Source of the DNA: Armatimonas rosea
GTDB lineage: Bacteria > Armatimonadota > Armatimonadia > Armatimonadales > Armatimonadaceae
Direction of reading: 5' to 3'
NCBI RefSeq assembly: GCF_014202505.1
Contig: NZ_JACHGW010000002.1
Coordinates: 310,001-374,000 of the forward strand
DNA length: 64,000 nt
Made by a program: the position numbers and the translations under genes. Positions within the stretch are counted from its first letter, which is position 1, and each line of letters starts with the position of its first letter. The notes beneath the pieces were generated by a model that did no database searches, was not told where the DNA came from, and worked only from the letters and a program-made list of their open reading frames with translations. This document shows positions 7,605-15,724 of the stretch, in pieces.

Positions 7605-8327
7605 TTACCAGTCGTAGCGCTGGCCTTCGTGGGTCATGTAGAGGTAGCCGGGATGCGGGCGGTCCAGCACCGTGGCGAGGATTGTCTGCGCGGTGTCGTC
7701 GGGCTCTTGTGTCGCCTTGAGGTTCTTGGTGCCGTGCATGAAGCTGCGCATCCAGCCCGGATCGAAGAGATAGCTCTCGATGTCGTGCTCGTGGGCGTGG
7801 TTGGCCAGAATGACGGTCTGGACATTGAGGGCGGCCTTGGACATGCAGTAGCCGTAGCGCAGCTTGCGGTTCGTGCGCCGCGACTGCTCCATGCTACCCG
7901 CCTCCGACGAGATATTCACGAGCTTCTTGAGGCTCCCTCGTGTCAGGTGCCCAAACACCGACTGCGCTACTCTCAGCGGCCCCAGGGAGTTGACATTGTA
8001 GACCTCTTGCATCAGCGTAAAGTCCAGCGGATCGGTGATGCTGCCGGTGAAGTCGCCTAGAATGGCGGCGTTGTTGATGAGCAGGTCCAGGTGCTCGCAG
8101 TGCTCGCGGAGCTTGTCCGCCGCCCGGAGCACCGAGCGGTCGCAGGAGACATCGAGGGCGATGCGGTGCAGGCGCTCGCCGTGGGTTTTAGCCAGCGTGT
8201 CGAGGCCCGCGCCATCGAGCCCGTACTCGCCCGCAAAGACCCGAAAGCCGCGCTCTAGGAGTGCCTTGGTGAAGCCCAGTCCTAGCCCGCGATCGGCTCC
8301 CGTCACGTAGGCCGTTTGTTCTTTCAT
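7605..8327 (-). CDS. Short-chain dehydrogenase/reductase
   Basis: 240 aa Rossmann-fold NAD(P)-dependent oxidoreductase. The cofactor motif is 'YVTGADRGLGLG' near the N-terminus, followed by 'LLINNAAI' and a catalytic Y-x3-K in 'YGYCMSKAALN'. The start at 8327 (MKEQTAYVTG) is chosen over a much longer upstream frame because the longer frame has no protein character and overlaps the next gene head-on. TATCCT lies 7 bases before this ATG. The substrate is unknown. It is a single gene, divergent from the esterase cluster. Confidence 0.9.
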   Translation of the reverse strand: MKEQTAYVTGADRGLGLGFTKALLERGFRVFAGEYGLDGAGLDTLAKTHGERLHRIALDVSCDRSVLRAADKLREHCEHLDLLINNAAILGDFTGSITDPLDFTLMQEVYNVNSLGPLRVAQSVFGHLTRGSLKKLVNISSEAGSMEQSRRTNRKLRYGYCMSKAALNVQTVILANHAHEHDIESYLFDPGWMRSFMHGTKNLKATQEPDDTAQTILATVLDRPHPGYLYMTHEGQRYDW

Positions 8328-8334
8328 GTTTTGT

Positions 8335-8340
8335 AGGATA
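8335..8340 (-). promoter_or_regulatory. -10 hexamer of a probable leaderless promoter (SDR)
   Basis: TATCCT on the minus strand with 7 bases (8334-8328, A-rich) to the ATG at 8327. No Shine-Dalgarno fits. Confidence 0.4.
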
Positions 8341-8381
8341 CCCGCCCTTGGATGGCGAAACTTGCTCTTAAGGAAACGACA

Positions 8382-9143
8382 ATGACAAAGCGACGTTATG
8401 GAGTGGGCGCACTGGTAGCGCTCTTGGCACTGGGCGGCGGGCTGGCGCGGGCACAGGAGCCGGCCGGGGTGGGGCAGCAGAGGCCGCTGGCGCTGGAGAA
8501 GAGTGTCACCAAGGTGCTCAAGGCGGGCTACTTGCTCTACCTGCCCAAGGACTACGGCAAGGACCCTGCGAAGAAGTGGCCCGTGATGGTCTTTCTGCAC
8601 GGCTCGGGCGAGAGCGGGGCGGATCTCGAAAAGGTGAAGGTGCACGGCCCGCCCAAGCTGATCGCGCAGGGGCAGGACCTGCCCTTTATCGTGGTCTCGC
8701 CGCAGGCCCCGGTCTTTCCGCGCCGTGGCTGGGATGTCGAGACCCTCAACGCGCTCCTCGACGATGTTCTGGCGAAGTACGCCACCGACACAGACCGGGT
8801 CTATCTCACCGGGCTCTCGATGGGCGGCTACGGGACATGGGCGTGGGCGACCGCCAACCCCGAGCGCTTTGCCGCAATCGCCCCGATCTGCGGGGGCGGC
8901 CAGCCCCGGCAGGGAGCGCGGGCGCTGAAGAACACGCCGATCTGGGTCTTTCATGGCGCTAAAGACCCTACCGTCCCGATTCAGGAGTCGCAGGACATGG
9001 TCGATGCGCTCAAGAAAGCCGGTGCCACGGAGGTGAAGTTTACGATCTACCCCGAGGCCCAGCACGACTCCTGGACCCAGACCTACGACAACCCGGAGCT
9101 CTTCACCTGGCTGCTGGCGCACACCCGAAAGAAGCCGCAGTGA
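8382..9143 (+). CDS. Secreted alpha/beta-hydrolase (PHB-depolymerase/prolyl-oligopeptidase-like esterase)
   Basis: 253 aa from the ATG at 8382, which has AAGGAA 7-8 bases upstream and starts a clean signal peptide (GVGALVALLALGGGLARAQ). An ATG 10 codons earlier is less likely. The nucleophile elbow is 'TGLSMGGYGTW'. The catalytic Asp is in 'GAKDPTVPI' and the His in 'PEAQHDSW'. The 'LHGSGESGADLE' region forms the oxyanion hole. It is likely an extracellular or periplasmic carboxylesterase acting on esterified carbohydrate or a similar substrate. Its stop overlaps the GTG start of the PhzF gene (GTGA). Confidence 0.85.
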   Translation: MTKRRYGVGALVALLALGGGLARAQEPAGVGQQRPLALEKSVTKVLKAGYLLYLPKDYGKDPAKKWPVMVFLHGSGESGADLEKVKVHGPPKLIAQGQDLPFIVVSPQAPVFPRRGWDVETLNALLDDVLAKYATDTDRVYLTGLSMGGYGTWAWATANPERFAAIAPICGGGQPRQGARALKNTPIWVFHGAKDPTVPIQESQDMVDALKKAGATEVKFTIYPEAQHDSWTQTYDNPELFTWLLAHTRKKPQ

Positions 9144-9934
9144 GCCACACGCTCTACGTGGTCGATGCCTTCACCGACCAGCCGTTTCGTGGCAACCCTG
9201 CCGCAGTCTGTGTCACGGAGGGGCCGCGGGACGCCGCGTGGATGCAGGGGGTGGCGCAGGAGCTGAACCTCTCGGAGACGGCGTTTCTCTACCCACTGGA
9301 GTCGGGGGGCTACCACCTGCGCTGGTTCACACCGGGCGCGGAGGTGACACTCTGCGGCCACGCCACCCTGGCGAGCGCCTTCACGCTCTGGCAGATAGGT
9401 GCGCTGCCCCACGAGGCCGAGGCGCACTTTCACACCCTCAGTGGCTGGCTGAGCTGCACGCGCACAGGGGAGTGGATCGCGATGGACTTTCCCACCAAGG
9501 CGATCACTCCTTGCTCCCCGCCCGACGGCTTGGCGGAGGCACTGGGAGCGGAGCCGCGCTTTGTGGGGCTCAACAACATGGACTACCTGGTGGAGCTCGA
9601 AGACGCCGCCACGCTACGCGGTCTCCAGCCCCATGTCACGGCGCTGGCGAGCCTCCCGGTGCGTGGGGTGATTGTCACGGCACCGAGCGACACGCCGGAG
9701 TTTGACTTCGTCTCACGCTTCTTTGCCCCCGCAGTCGGGGTGAACGAGGACCCCGTGACCGGCTCGGCGCACTGCGCGCTGGGGCCGTACTGGGAGGCCA
9801 AGCTGGGCAAGTCTGAGCTGATCGGCTACCAGGCCAGCGCCCGCGGCGGCGTGGTCAAGCTCAGTGTCCGTGGCGAGCGCATCTTGCTCTGTGGGCAGGC
9901 GGTGCTGGTTAGCCAGGTGGAGCTCTTTGTCTGA
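9140..9934 (+). CDS. PhzF-family isomerase
   Basis: 264 aa, GTG start overlapping the upstream stop (GTGA). Two-lobed diaminopimelate-epimerase fold. The PhzF signature is clear: 'VDAFTDQPFRGNPAAVC' at the N-terminus, the catalytic glutamate in 'LNLSETAFLYP', 'TLCGHATLA' and 'EDPVTGSAHCALGPYW'. PhzF itself isomerises an intermediate of phenazine synthesis. No other phz gene is present, so this is one of the many PhzF homologues of unknown substrate. Confidence 0.92.
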   Translation: MSHTLYVVDAFTDQPFRGNPAAVCVTEGPRDAAWMQGVAQELNLSETAFLYPLESGGYHLRWFTPGAEVTLCGHATLASAFTLWQIGALPHEAEAHFHTLSGWLSCTRTGEWIAMDFPTKAITPCSPPDGLAEALGAEPRFVGLNNMDYLVELEDAATLRGLQPHVTALASLPVRGVIVTAPSDTPEFDFVSRFFAPAVGVNEDPVTGSAHCALGPYWEAKLGKSELIGYQASARGGVVKLSVRGERILLCGQAVLVSQVELFV

Positions 9935-9935
9935 G

Positions 9936-10805
9936 ATGCAGCCTGTTCGTCGCACCCGAGACCTGATCTACGCCAAGCACGACGGGGTCGCGCTGACTCT
10001 GGATGTCTTTCAACCGGCGCGGCCCAATGGGGCGGGGATCATCAAGCTTGTCAGCGGTGGCTGGAAGTCGAGCCATGAGCAGATCACCGACGGCGGCTGG
10101 CCGGAGTTTGGCTACACGACCTTCACCGTGGTGCATGGCTCGCAGCCGCACTTTCGGGTGGAGCAGATCGTGCTGGATATCGACCGCGCGGTACGCTTTG
10201 TCCGCGCCAACGCCCGCCGCTTTGGCGTGAACCCCAACACGCTTGGGATCACGGGCAGTAGCGCCGGCGGGCACCTGAGCCTGATGCAGGCCACCCACGG
10301 CGAGCCCGGCGACCCGCGCGCAACCGATCCCGTGGAGCGCGAGAGCAGCGCCGTGCAGGCCGCCGCGTGCCTCTACCCCCCGACCGACTACCTCAACTGG
10401 TTCGCCGATGGTGACAATGCTGTCGGAGTGGGCAGGCTGGCGGACTACGCGGCGGCGTTTGGCCCGAAGTCGGCGACCCCCGAGGGGCGCGAGGCGCTGG
10501 GCCGCCTGCTCTCCCCGATCTACGCCGTACACAAAACCCAGCCGCCGGTCTTCATTGTCCATGGCGACTCCGACACGCAGGTCTCGGTCACCCAGGCGCG
10601 GCGGTTCTGGCAGCGCTGCCAAGAGGTCGGGGCGGTCTGTGAGGTGCGGATTCGCGAGGGCGCAGGCCACGGTGGCTGGAAGGAGCTCCCCGACGATACC
10701 AAGCGCATGGCGGAGTGGTTCGACCTGCACCTGCTGGGCAAGAAACCCCAAGTGCCCTTCACGTTTGGTATCGTATCGTTGCCCCGTGGAGCGGGGCGGA
10801 GCTAA
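9936..10805 (+). CDS. Alpha/beta-hydrolase, carbohydrate esterase/lipase-like
   Basis: 289 aa from the ATG at 9936, one base after the PhzF stop; the longer in-frame extension lies inside phzF. The nucleophile elbow is 'GITGSSAGGHLSL'. The oxyanion region is 'IIKLVSGGWKSSHEQ'. The Asp is in 'VHGDSDTQV' and the His in 'GAGHGGWKEL'. This layout matches bifunctional feruloyl/acetyl-xylan esterase-like and BD-FAE-type enzymes. It has no signal peptide, so it probably acts in the cytoplasm. It is the third gene of a plus-strand run of tightly packed enzymes (8382-14452). Confidence 0.85.
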   Translation: MQPVRRTRDLIYAKHDGVALTLDVFQPARPNGAGIIKLVSGGWKSSHEQITDGGWPEFGYTTFTVVHGSQPHFRVEQIVLDIDRAVRFVRANARRFGVNPNTLGITGSSAGGHLSLMQATHGEPGDPRATDPVERESSAVQAAACLYPPTDYLNWFADGDNAVGVGRLADYAAAFGPKSATPEGREALGRLLSPIYAVHKTQPPVFIVHGDSDTQVSVTQARRFWQRCQEVGAVCEVRIREGAGHGGWKELPDDTKRMAEWFDLHLLGKKPQVPFTFGIVSLPRGAGRS

Positions 10806-10809
10806 AAAG

Positions 10810-11637
10810 ATGCACCCTCTCTACCGCTTTGACCAGAGCGCGCCCGTTGTCGCCGATCCTGCCGCGCTCACCGACGAGCACATCGCCGCTTACCACCGCG
10901 ACGGCTTCCTGGCTGTTGAGGGGGTCCTGACGCCCGCGGAGGTGGAGAGCGCCAAGGCCGCGCTGGCCGACCTGCTCTACTTCCGTGTCCCCGACGCCGA
11001 GCGGGTTGTCCAGCCCGAGCCGGCTATCAAAGACCTCTGGCCGAGCTTCTCCCCCGACCAAAAAGCCGATGCGACCCGCAAGCTCTTTCGCTTTATCGAG
11101 TTTGAGCCGCGCCTGAAGTCCCTGGCAGTGGAGCACCCCGCGATCCAGGCGCTCCTCACGCGGCTCCTGGGCGGCGAGGCTCCCGTACTGATCCAGGATA
11201 TGGCGCTACTCAAGCCGCCGCACATCGGCACGGAGAAGCCCTGGCACCAGGACATGGCCTACTTCACCTGGGGGCCGCCCGAGAAAGTGATCGGAGTCTG
11301 GATCGCGCTGGATGCGGCGACCGCGGAGAACGGCTGCATGCATGTCCTGCCCGGCACCCACACCGAAGGCGCGCGCCCCCACTTCCACCTGCGGGACTGC
11401 CAGCTCGCCGATGCTGCCGTCGACGTGGAGCGCGATGTGCTCGTCCCACTTGCCCCCGGCGGTGCCCTGTTTTTCTCGTCGCTGCTCCACCACGGAACCC
11501 CGCCCAATCAATCGCCCCACCGGCGCTGGGCGCTCCAGTACCACTACCGCGCCGCGTCGGCGACCCCGGTGACCCGCGACGAGCACGCGGCGCTCTTCTT
11601 CGATGGCGACCTCTACGCGGGCTGCCTGGGTGGCTAA
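10810..11637 (+). CDS. Phytanoyl-CoA dioxygenase (PhyH) family, Fe(II)/2-oxoglutarate type
   Basis: 275 aa from the ATG at 10810, five bases after the preceding stop. Double-stranded beta-helix oxygenase. The iron triad is visible: HxD in 'PWHQDMAYFTW', the distal His in 'SLLHHGTPPNQS', and the Arg for 2-oxoglutarate in 'HRRWALQYHYR'. The middle 'WIALDAATAENGCMHVLPGTH' block (quoted in part) is typical of the family. The substrate is unknown. This copy has an intact metal site, unlike the second PhyH gene downstream. Confidence 0.88.
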   Translation: MHPLYRFDQSAPVVADPAALTDEHIAAYHRDGFLAVEGVLTPAEVESAKAALADLLYFRVPDAERVVQPEPAIKDLWPSFSPDQKADATRKLFRFIEFEPRLKSLAVEHPAIQALLTRLLGGEAPVLIQDMALLKPPHIGTEKPWHQDMAYFTWGPPEKVIGVWIALDAATAENGCMHVLPGTHTEGARPHFHLRDCQLADAAVDVERDVLVPLAPGGALFFSSLLHHGTPPNQSPHRRWALQYHYRAASATPVTRDEHAALFFDGDLYAGCLGG

Positions 11638-11649
11638 AGGCACAATCCT

Positions 11650-13581
11650 ATGATCACTCTCCAGGGAAATCAGCTCTGTGCGGAGAACGCTCACTTCCGC
11701 CGGACGTGGCGCATCGCCGCCGCGGGGACGCTTCACCCAGAGTCGTTCGTGTTGCTCGAAAGCGGCTATGAGTGGCTCGCCCCCCACGCGCTCTCCACGG
11801 ACGAGGCAACTGACGCTATTCTCACGCCGTGTCCGCCTCCCTCCGTGGTCGAAGCCCCCTCGGTCTGCGCGGAGCTGCGGGTCGGTGGGCAAGTCTATCG
11901 CCTGCAGGTCTTCCCAGAGGCGCGTGGCGTGCGAATCCAACAAAAAAGCCCCTCTTCCTCACGAGGAACGAGTGATCAAGGGAAGAGGGGGCAGGGGGAG
12001 ATGGTATCGGGTATCGAGGCCGATCCGGTTGCCACGAGCTCTCCCCAAAGCAACTTGAATGAGACACTGGCGCTGGCACCGCTGCACCTGCGGCTGACAC
12101 AGGTGACCCTGGTGGACCAGACCGACCACCACAATGAGCTGGTCTTTGAGAGCGAGTGGCTGCTTCACACGTCGGAGCGGGCGTGGGAGCTGGCGGGGTG
12201 CTTGTTCTATATCGAGGACGTGCTTACCGGCAATGGGCTGATCGTCCTCAAGGAAGCGCCCCTTCCCACGGTGCGCCCCGTCTCTGCCCCGTGGGACCTC
12301 CAGGTCGCTGCCCGCGAGCGCCATATCACTCTGGCAACCGATACCTACGCCACCACGGTGCTCGCCTACACCGGCGGAAAGCTCGGGCGGATCGCCGCGC
12401 TTCAGAGCTACCAGCGCTGCCTGCGTCCCTCTGTGCCGAGCCGCGACGGGCTCCTGGTGAGCAATACCTGGGGCGATCGGAACCGCGACGGGCGCATCAA
12501 CGCTGCGTTTTTGACCCAAGAGATCGAGGCGGGCGCACGGCTCGGGGTGGACGTGATCCAGATCGACGATGGCTGGCAGGTCGGAGCGACCAGCAACTCG
12601 GTGCGGGCCAAGGAGCAGGGCGGGGTCTGGGAGGGGTTCTACGCCGCGACAGACCGTTTCTGGAGTGTCAGCCCGGAGCGCTTTCCCGACGGCCTAGAGC
12701 CGCTGGTCGCTGCCGCCAAAGAGCACGGCCTGCGCTTCGGGCTCTGGTTTGGCCCCGATTCCGCCGGTGACTTTGCCAACTGGCAGCGCGATGCGGCGAC
12801 AGTCGTTCGGCTTCACCAAGAGCTGGGCATCGACTACATCAAGATCGACGGTGTCAAGCTACGCTCTGAGCTTGGGGAGACGAACCTCCATGCGTTCTTC
12901 GACCAAGTCCTCACCGAGACCGAGGGCCGCGTGGTCTTCGATCTGGATGTGACGGCGGAGGCGCGGCCGGGCTACTTGGGGATGGTGCGCGTGGGGCCGC
13001 TCTTTGTGGAGAACCGCTACACCGACTGGCGGCGCTACTGGCCCCACCAGACACTGAGAAACCTCTGGAAGCTCGCGCACCACCTCGACCCCGTGCGCCT
13101 GCGGCTGGAGTGGCTCAATCACGCGCGCAACCAAGACAAGTACGAAAACGATCCGCTTGCCCCGATCCACTACCGCCCCGACTCTCTCTTTGCCACCGTG
13201 ATGCTCTCCTCGCCACTGGGCTGGTTTGAGAGCTCGCAGCTTCCAGAGAGCTACTTTGCGGAGGCCGCGCCGCTGATCGCGACATGGAAGGCCCACCGCG
13301 CGGCGCTCTTCTCGGGGACGATCTATCCGATCGGAAGCGCCCCCGATGGAGTCGCCTGGACCGGCTTTGTCTCGGTCGGCGCAAGCGGCACCTACCTGCT
13401 CGCCTTCCGGGAAGCCTCCCCCGAGGCGCAGTGGAGCTCTCCCTGGCCGTTTCCTGTTCCTGACGCGGCGGGAGCGTTTGTGCGGCTCGGCGGCGACGGC
13501 ACGGCGCATCTAGACAAGGGAGAGCTCCGCGTGAATCTCCCCAACACCCATCGCTTTTTCTTTGGTTTTAAGGCAAACTAG
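11650..13581 (+). CDS. GH36-like alpha-galactosidase / melibiase
   Basis: 643 aa glycoside hydrolase of clan GH-D, with an N-terminal beta-sandwich (1-270), a TIM barrel (about 275-560) and a C-terminal beta domain. Key signatures are 'NTWGDRNRDGRIN', 'VIQIDDGWQVG', the catalytic nucleophile D400 in 'YIKIDGVK' and an acid/base candidate in 'VVFDLDVTAE' (430-433). No signal peptide is evident, so it is probably cytoplasmic. Residues about 99-118 (starting QKSPSSSRGTSDQG) are encoded by palindromic element B and interrupt the N-terminal domain in frame. It may act on oligosaccharides released by other enzymes; alpha-galactosidase is the default guess within a broad family. Confidence 0.85.
   Translation: MITLQGNQLCAENAHFRRTWRIAAAGTLHPESFVLLESGYEWLAPHALSTDEATDAILTPCPPPSVVEAPSVCAELRVGGQVYRLQVFPEARGVRIQQKSPSSSRGTSDQGKRGQGEMVSGIEADPVATSSPQSNLNETLALAPLHLRLTQVTLVDQTDHHNELVFESEWLLHTSERAWELAGCLFYIEDVLTGNGLIVLKEAPLPTVRPVSAPWDLQVAARERHITLATDTYATTVLAYTGGKLGRIAALQSYQRCLRPSVPSRDGLLVSNTWGDRNRDGRINAAFLTQEIEAGARLGVDVIQIDDGWQVGATSNSVRAKEQGGVWEGFYAATDRFWSVSPERFPDGLEPLVAAAKEHGLRFGLWFGPDSAGDFANWQRDAATVVRLHQELGIDYIKIDGVKLRSELGETNLHAFFDQVLTETEGRVVFDLDVTAEARPGYLGMVRVGPLFVENRYTDWRRYWPHQTLRNLWKLAHHLDPVRLRLEWLNHARNQDKYENDPLAPIHYRPDSLFATVMLSSPLGWFESSQLPESYFAEAAPLIATWKAHRAALFSGTIYPIGSAPDGVAWTGFVSVGASGTYLLAFREASPEAQWSSPWPFPVPDAAGAFVRLGGDGTAHLDKGELRVNLPNTHRFFFGFKAN
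11949..12000. repeat. Palindromic G/C-run element B, inside the GH36 gene
   Basis: A perfect 10-base inverted repeat (CCCCTCTTCC, 11949-11958, against 11981-11990) with an inner TCAC/GTGA pair, followed by the G-rich tail 'gcagggggag'. It is read through in frame by the GH36 gene. It has the same plan as the intergenic elements. Confidence 0.7.
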
Positions 13582-13585
13582 CGCT

Positions 13586-14452
13586 ATGTCAATGCTGCAA
13601 GACGATCTGCCGGTGACGGCACGCGAGGAGTACTTCTTCGACCTCAATGGCTTTATTATTCTGCGCAATGTCCTCACCCCCGAGCACCTTGCGGAGCTGA
13701 ATGCGATCCTAGACAACATCAAGCAGCTCCAGCCGCCGCTGGCTCCGGGCGAGTGGTACGGTGGGGTACATGCCCATAGCTACGGCGGCGCAGAAGGCAT
13801 CAATCTCCAGCAGATCTACGAGGCAGGCGAGCCCTTTGAGCGCCTGATCGACCACCCGGGCTGGTTTGCCAAGGTGAAGCACTTTGTCGGGGGGGAGGGG
13901 ACGTTTGACTGGCACCACGGGCCGCTCTTTATCGACGAGAACTTCGCCAACCTGCGGGGGCCGGGCGAGGCGATTGGGATTCACTCGGGGGGCGTCGACG
14001 GGGTGACACGCTGCCAGTTCCGCTATCAGAACGGGCGCTTCCACTGCGGGCAGATCAATATCCTCATGGCCCTGAGCGATATCGGGCCGGGCGATGGGGC
14101 GACCATGGTGATCCCTGCCAGCCATAAGTCCAACTTCACCCACCCGGACACGCATGCCCACCAGATGAAGGGCGGCGAGGTGCGCTCCGCCGACGGCATG
14201 GAGGGCGCGATCGAGGTACACCTCAACGCCGGCGATGCGATTCTTTTTGTGGATGCCATCGCCCATGGCTCGGCCAAGCGCGTGAATCCGGGCGAGCGGC
14301 GGATCGTGGTCTACCGCTACGGGCCATCGTGGGGGAACTTCCGCCACCCGTACCAAGTCTCGCCGGAGTTTTTGGAGCGCCTGACACCCCGCCAGCGGAA
14401 AGTGGTCTGCCCGCAGCCGCCGCTCCCCCGGACTCCCAACCGGCTAGGCTAG
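13586..14452 (+). CDS. Phytanoyl-CoA dioxygenase-like protein with HxG in place of HxD
   Basis: 288 aa, starting at ATG 13586 (MSMLQDDLPV), four bases after the GH36 stop. PhyH-type double-stranded beta-helix. The core 'MALSDIGPGDGATMVIPASH' and 'NAGDAILFVDAIAHGSAKR' blocks are present. The first iron-ligand position reads 'IGIHSGG' (H-x-G), or possibly 'RFHCGQ', so the acidic ligand of the usual facial triad is missing. The distal His (AIAHGSA) and the Arg (RRIVVYRYG) remain. The gene converges on and overlaps the M24 peptidase gene by 9 bases. Confidence 0.82.
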   Translation: MSMLQDDLPVTAREEYFFDLNGFIILRNVLTPEHLAELNAILDNIKQLQPPLAPGEWYGGVHAHSYGGAEGINLQQIYEAGEPFERLIDHPGWFAKVKHFVGGEGTFDWHHGPLFIDENFANLRGPGEAIGIHSGGVDGVTRCQFRYQNGRFHCGQINILMALSDIGPGDGATMVIPASHKSNFTHPDTHAHQMKGGEVRSADGMEGAIEVHLNAGDAILFVDAIAHGSAKRVNPGERRIVVYRYGPSWGNFRHPYQVSPEFLERLTPRQRKVVCPQPPLPRTPNRLG

Positions 14453-15724
14453 CGCCACCTGCGCCTGCATCAGCGCCTCGACCTCCGCGATCTCGAAGGG
14501 GACATGGGCCGTCAGCACCTCGCAGCCGGTCTCGGTGATGACAATCGTGTCCTCGACTCGGATGTAGAGGGTCTCCTCGGGGACCCAGAGCATGGGGTCG
14601 ATGGAGATCACCAGCCCTACCTGCATCGGGACATCGAAGTACGAGCCGACATCGTGGACCGCCATCCCGACCGGATGCGAGAGGTGCCCGCGGAACTCCA
14701 GCGCCTTACGGGCCGCCTCGGCGTAGATCGGCTTGGAGAATGTCGTCCGCTCCCAGACACCGCGCATCTCCTCGGCGGTCTCGGCGAGGATCTCGCGGGG
14801 GAGCGCGCCGGGGCGGAGGCGCTTTAAGAGGGCTTTGTGGTAGGTGACAATAAAGCCATAGAGCTCCCGCTGGTATCCCTCAAACCTGCCATTGACCGGC
14901 CACATGCGCCCGATATCGTTGGTGTAGTTGCAGACATCGGGGGCGTAGTCCATCAGCACCAAGTCGCCGTCGGTGAGGAGCGAGTCGTTCTGGTTGTAGT
15001 GGCCGTCCCAGATATTGGCCCCGCAGGCGATAATCGGGCAGTACCCCTCCCGCCGCGCGCCGCCATCGCGGTAGAGCCCATCCGCAATCGCCCCGAGCTG
15101 GTACTCGCGCATCCCCGGCCGGGTCGCCTCAATCGCTGCTTTCACGGCAAGCCCGGTGAGCTTTCCGGTGTAGCGCATCAGCTCGATCTCGTGGGGGCTC
15201 TTGATGACCCGGAGCGCATCGACGATTGGGCTCAGGTCGCGCAGCTCCGCCCGGGGGAGCACGGCGCGGAGGCGTGCTTGAAAGCGTGCGGCGCGGGAGA
15301 CCTCGCCGTCCCACGGGTCCTTGGCGACTGTCTTGGCATAGAGCTGCAAGACATCGCGGCACTCCACCCGGCCCTCGGGCGGTGCAAAGGGCGTGTAGAG
15401 CATCGTGACTCCCGCCAGTCTCTCCTCGAGCGCCTCCAGCCCGTAGACCGCGTTTAGGCCCAGCGTCTCCGCCGCACTGCCGCCGGGGACAAAGAGCGCC
15501 GTGGTCTGGTCGCGGCCATCCAGCAGAAGATACGCCTGGGGAAGCTCGACCCCGCAGAGATAGAAAAACTCATTGGTCTGGCGAAAGACCTCAAAGCCAC
15601 GCACCGGGCCGCCGCCCTGGAGCAGCGCACAGGCCGTGGGACCAATCGCCTCAAAGACACGGGCCCGGCGCGTGGCGAACTCCTCGGCGGGGAACCAGTG
15701 GGAAACAGCGTAAAGGGATTTCAT
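14444..15724 (-). CDS. M24-family metallopeptidase (Xaa-Pro aminopeptidase-like)
   Basis: 426 aa pita-bread-fold peptidase with the N-terminal creatinase-like domain (about 1-170) and the catalytic domain. Metal ligands are visible: Asp pair in 'LVLMDYAPD....TNDIGR', His in 'SHPVGMAVHDVGSY', and the last Glu in 'IRVEDTIVIT'. The fourth ligand, normally Glu in a 'TIEPG'-like motif, is Asp here ('ISIDPMLW'). The gene starts directly after the TAG of the DUF3500 gene (no gap), so they form one unit. It probably trims X-Pro peptides. The effect of the Glu-to-Asp change is unknown. Confidence 0.88.
   Translation of the reverse strand: MKSLYAVSHWFPAEEFATRRARVFEAIGPTACALLQGGGPVRGFEVFRQTNEFFYLCGVELPQAYLLLDGRDQTTALFVPGGSAAETLGLNAVYGLEALEERLAGVTMLYTPFAPPEGRVECRDVLQLYAKTVAKDPWDGEVSRAARFQARLRAVLPRAELRDLSPIVDALRVIKSPHEIELMRYTGKLTGLAVKAAIEATRPGMREYQLGAIADGLYRDGGARREGYCPIIACGANIWDGHYNQNDSLLTDGDLVLMDYAPDVCNYTNDIGRMWPVNGRFEGYQRELYGFIVTYHKALLKRLRPGALPREILAETAEEMRGVWERTTFSKPIYAEAARKALEFRGHLSHPVGMAVHDVGSYFDVPMQVGLVISIDPMLWVPEETLYIRVEDTIVITETGCEVLTAHVPFEIAEVEALMQAQVALA

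Noticed and set aside
8328-9122. N-terminal extension that would fuse the SDR to 265 more residues
   Set aside because: The extension runs antisense through the esterase and has no protein character; TATCCT and the family start point to 8327.
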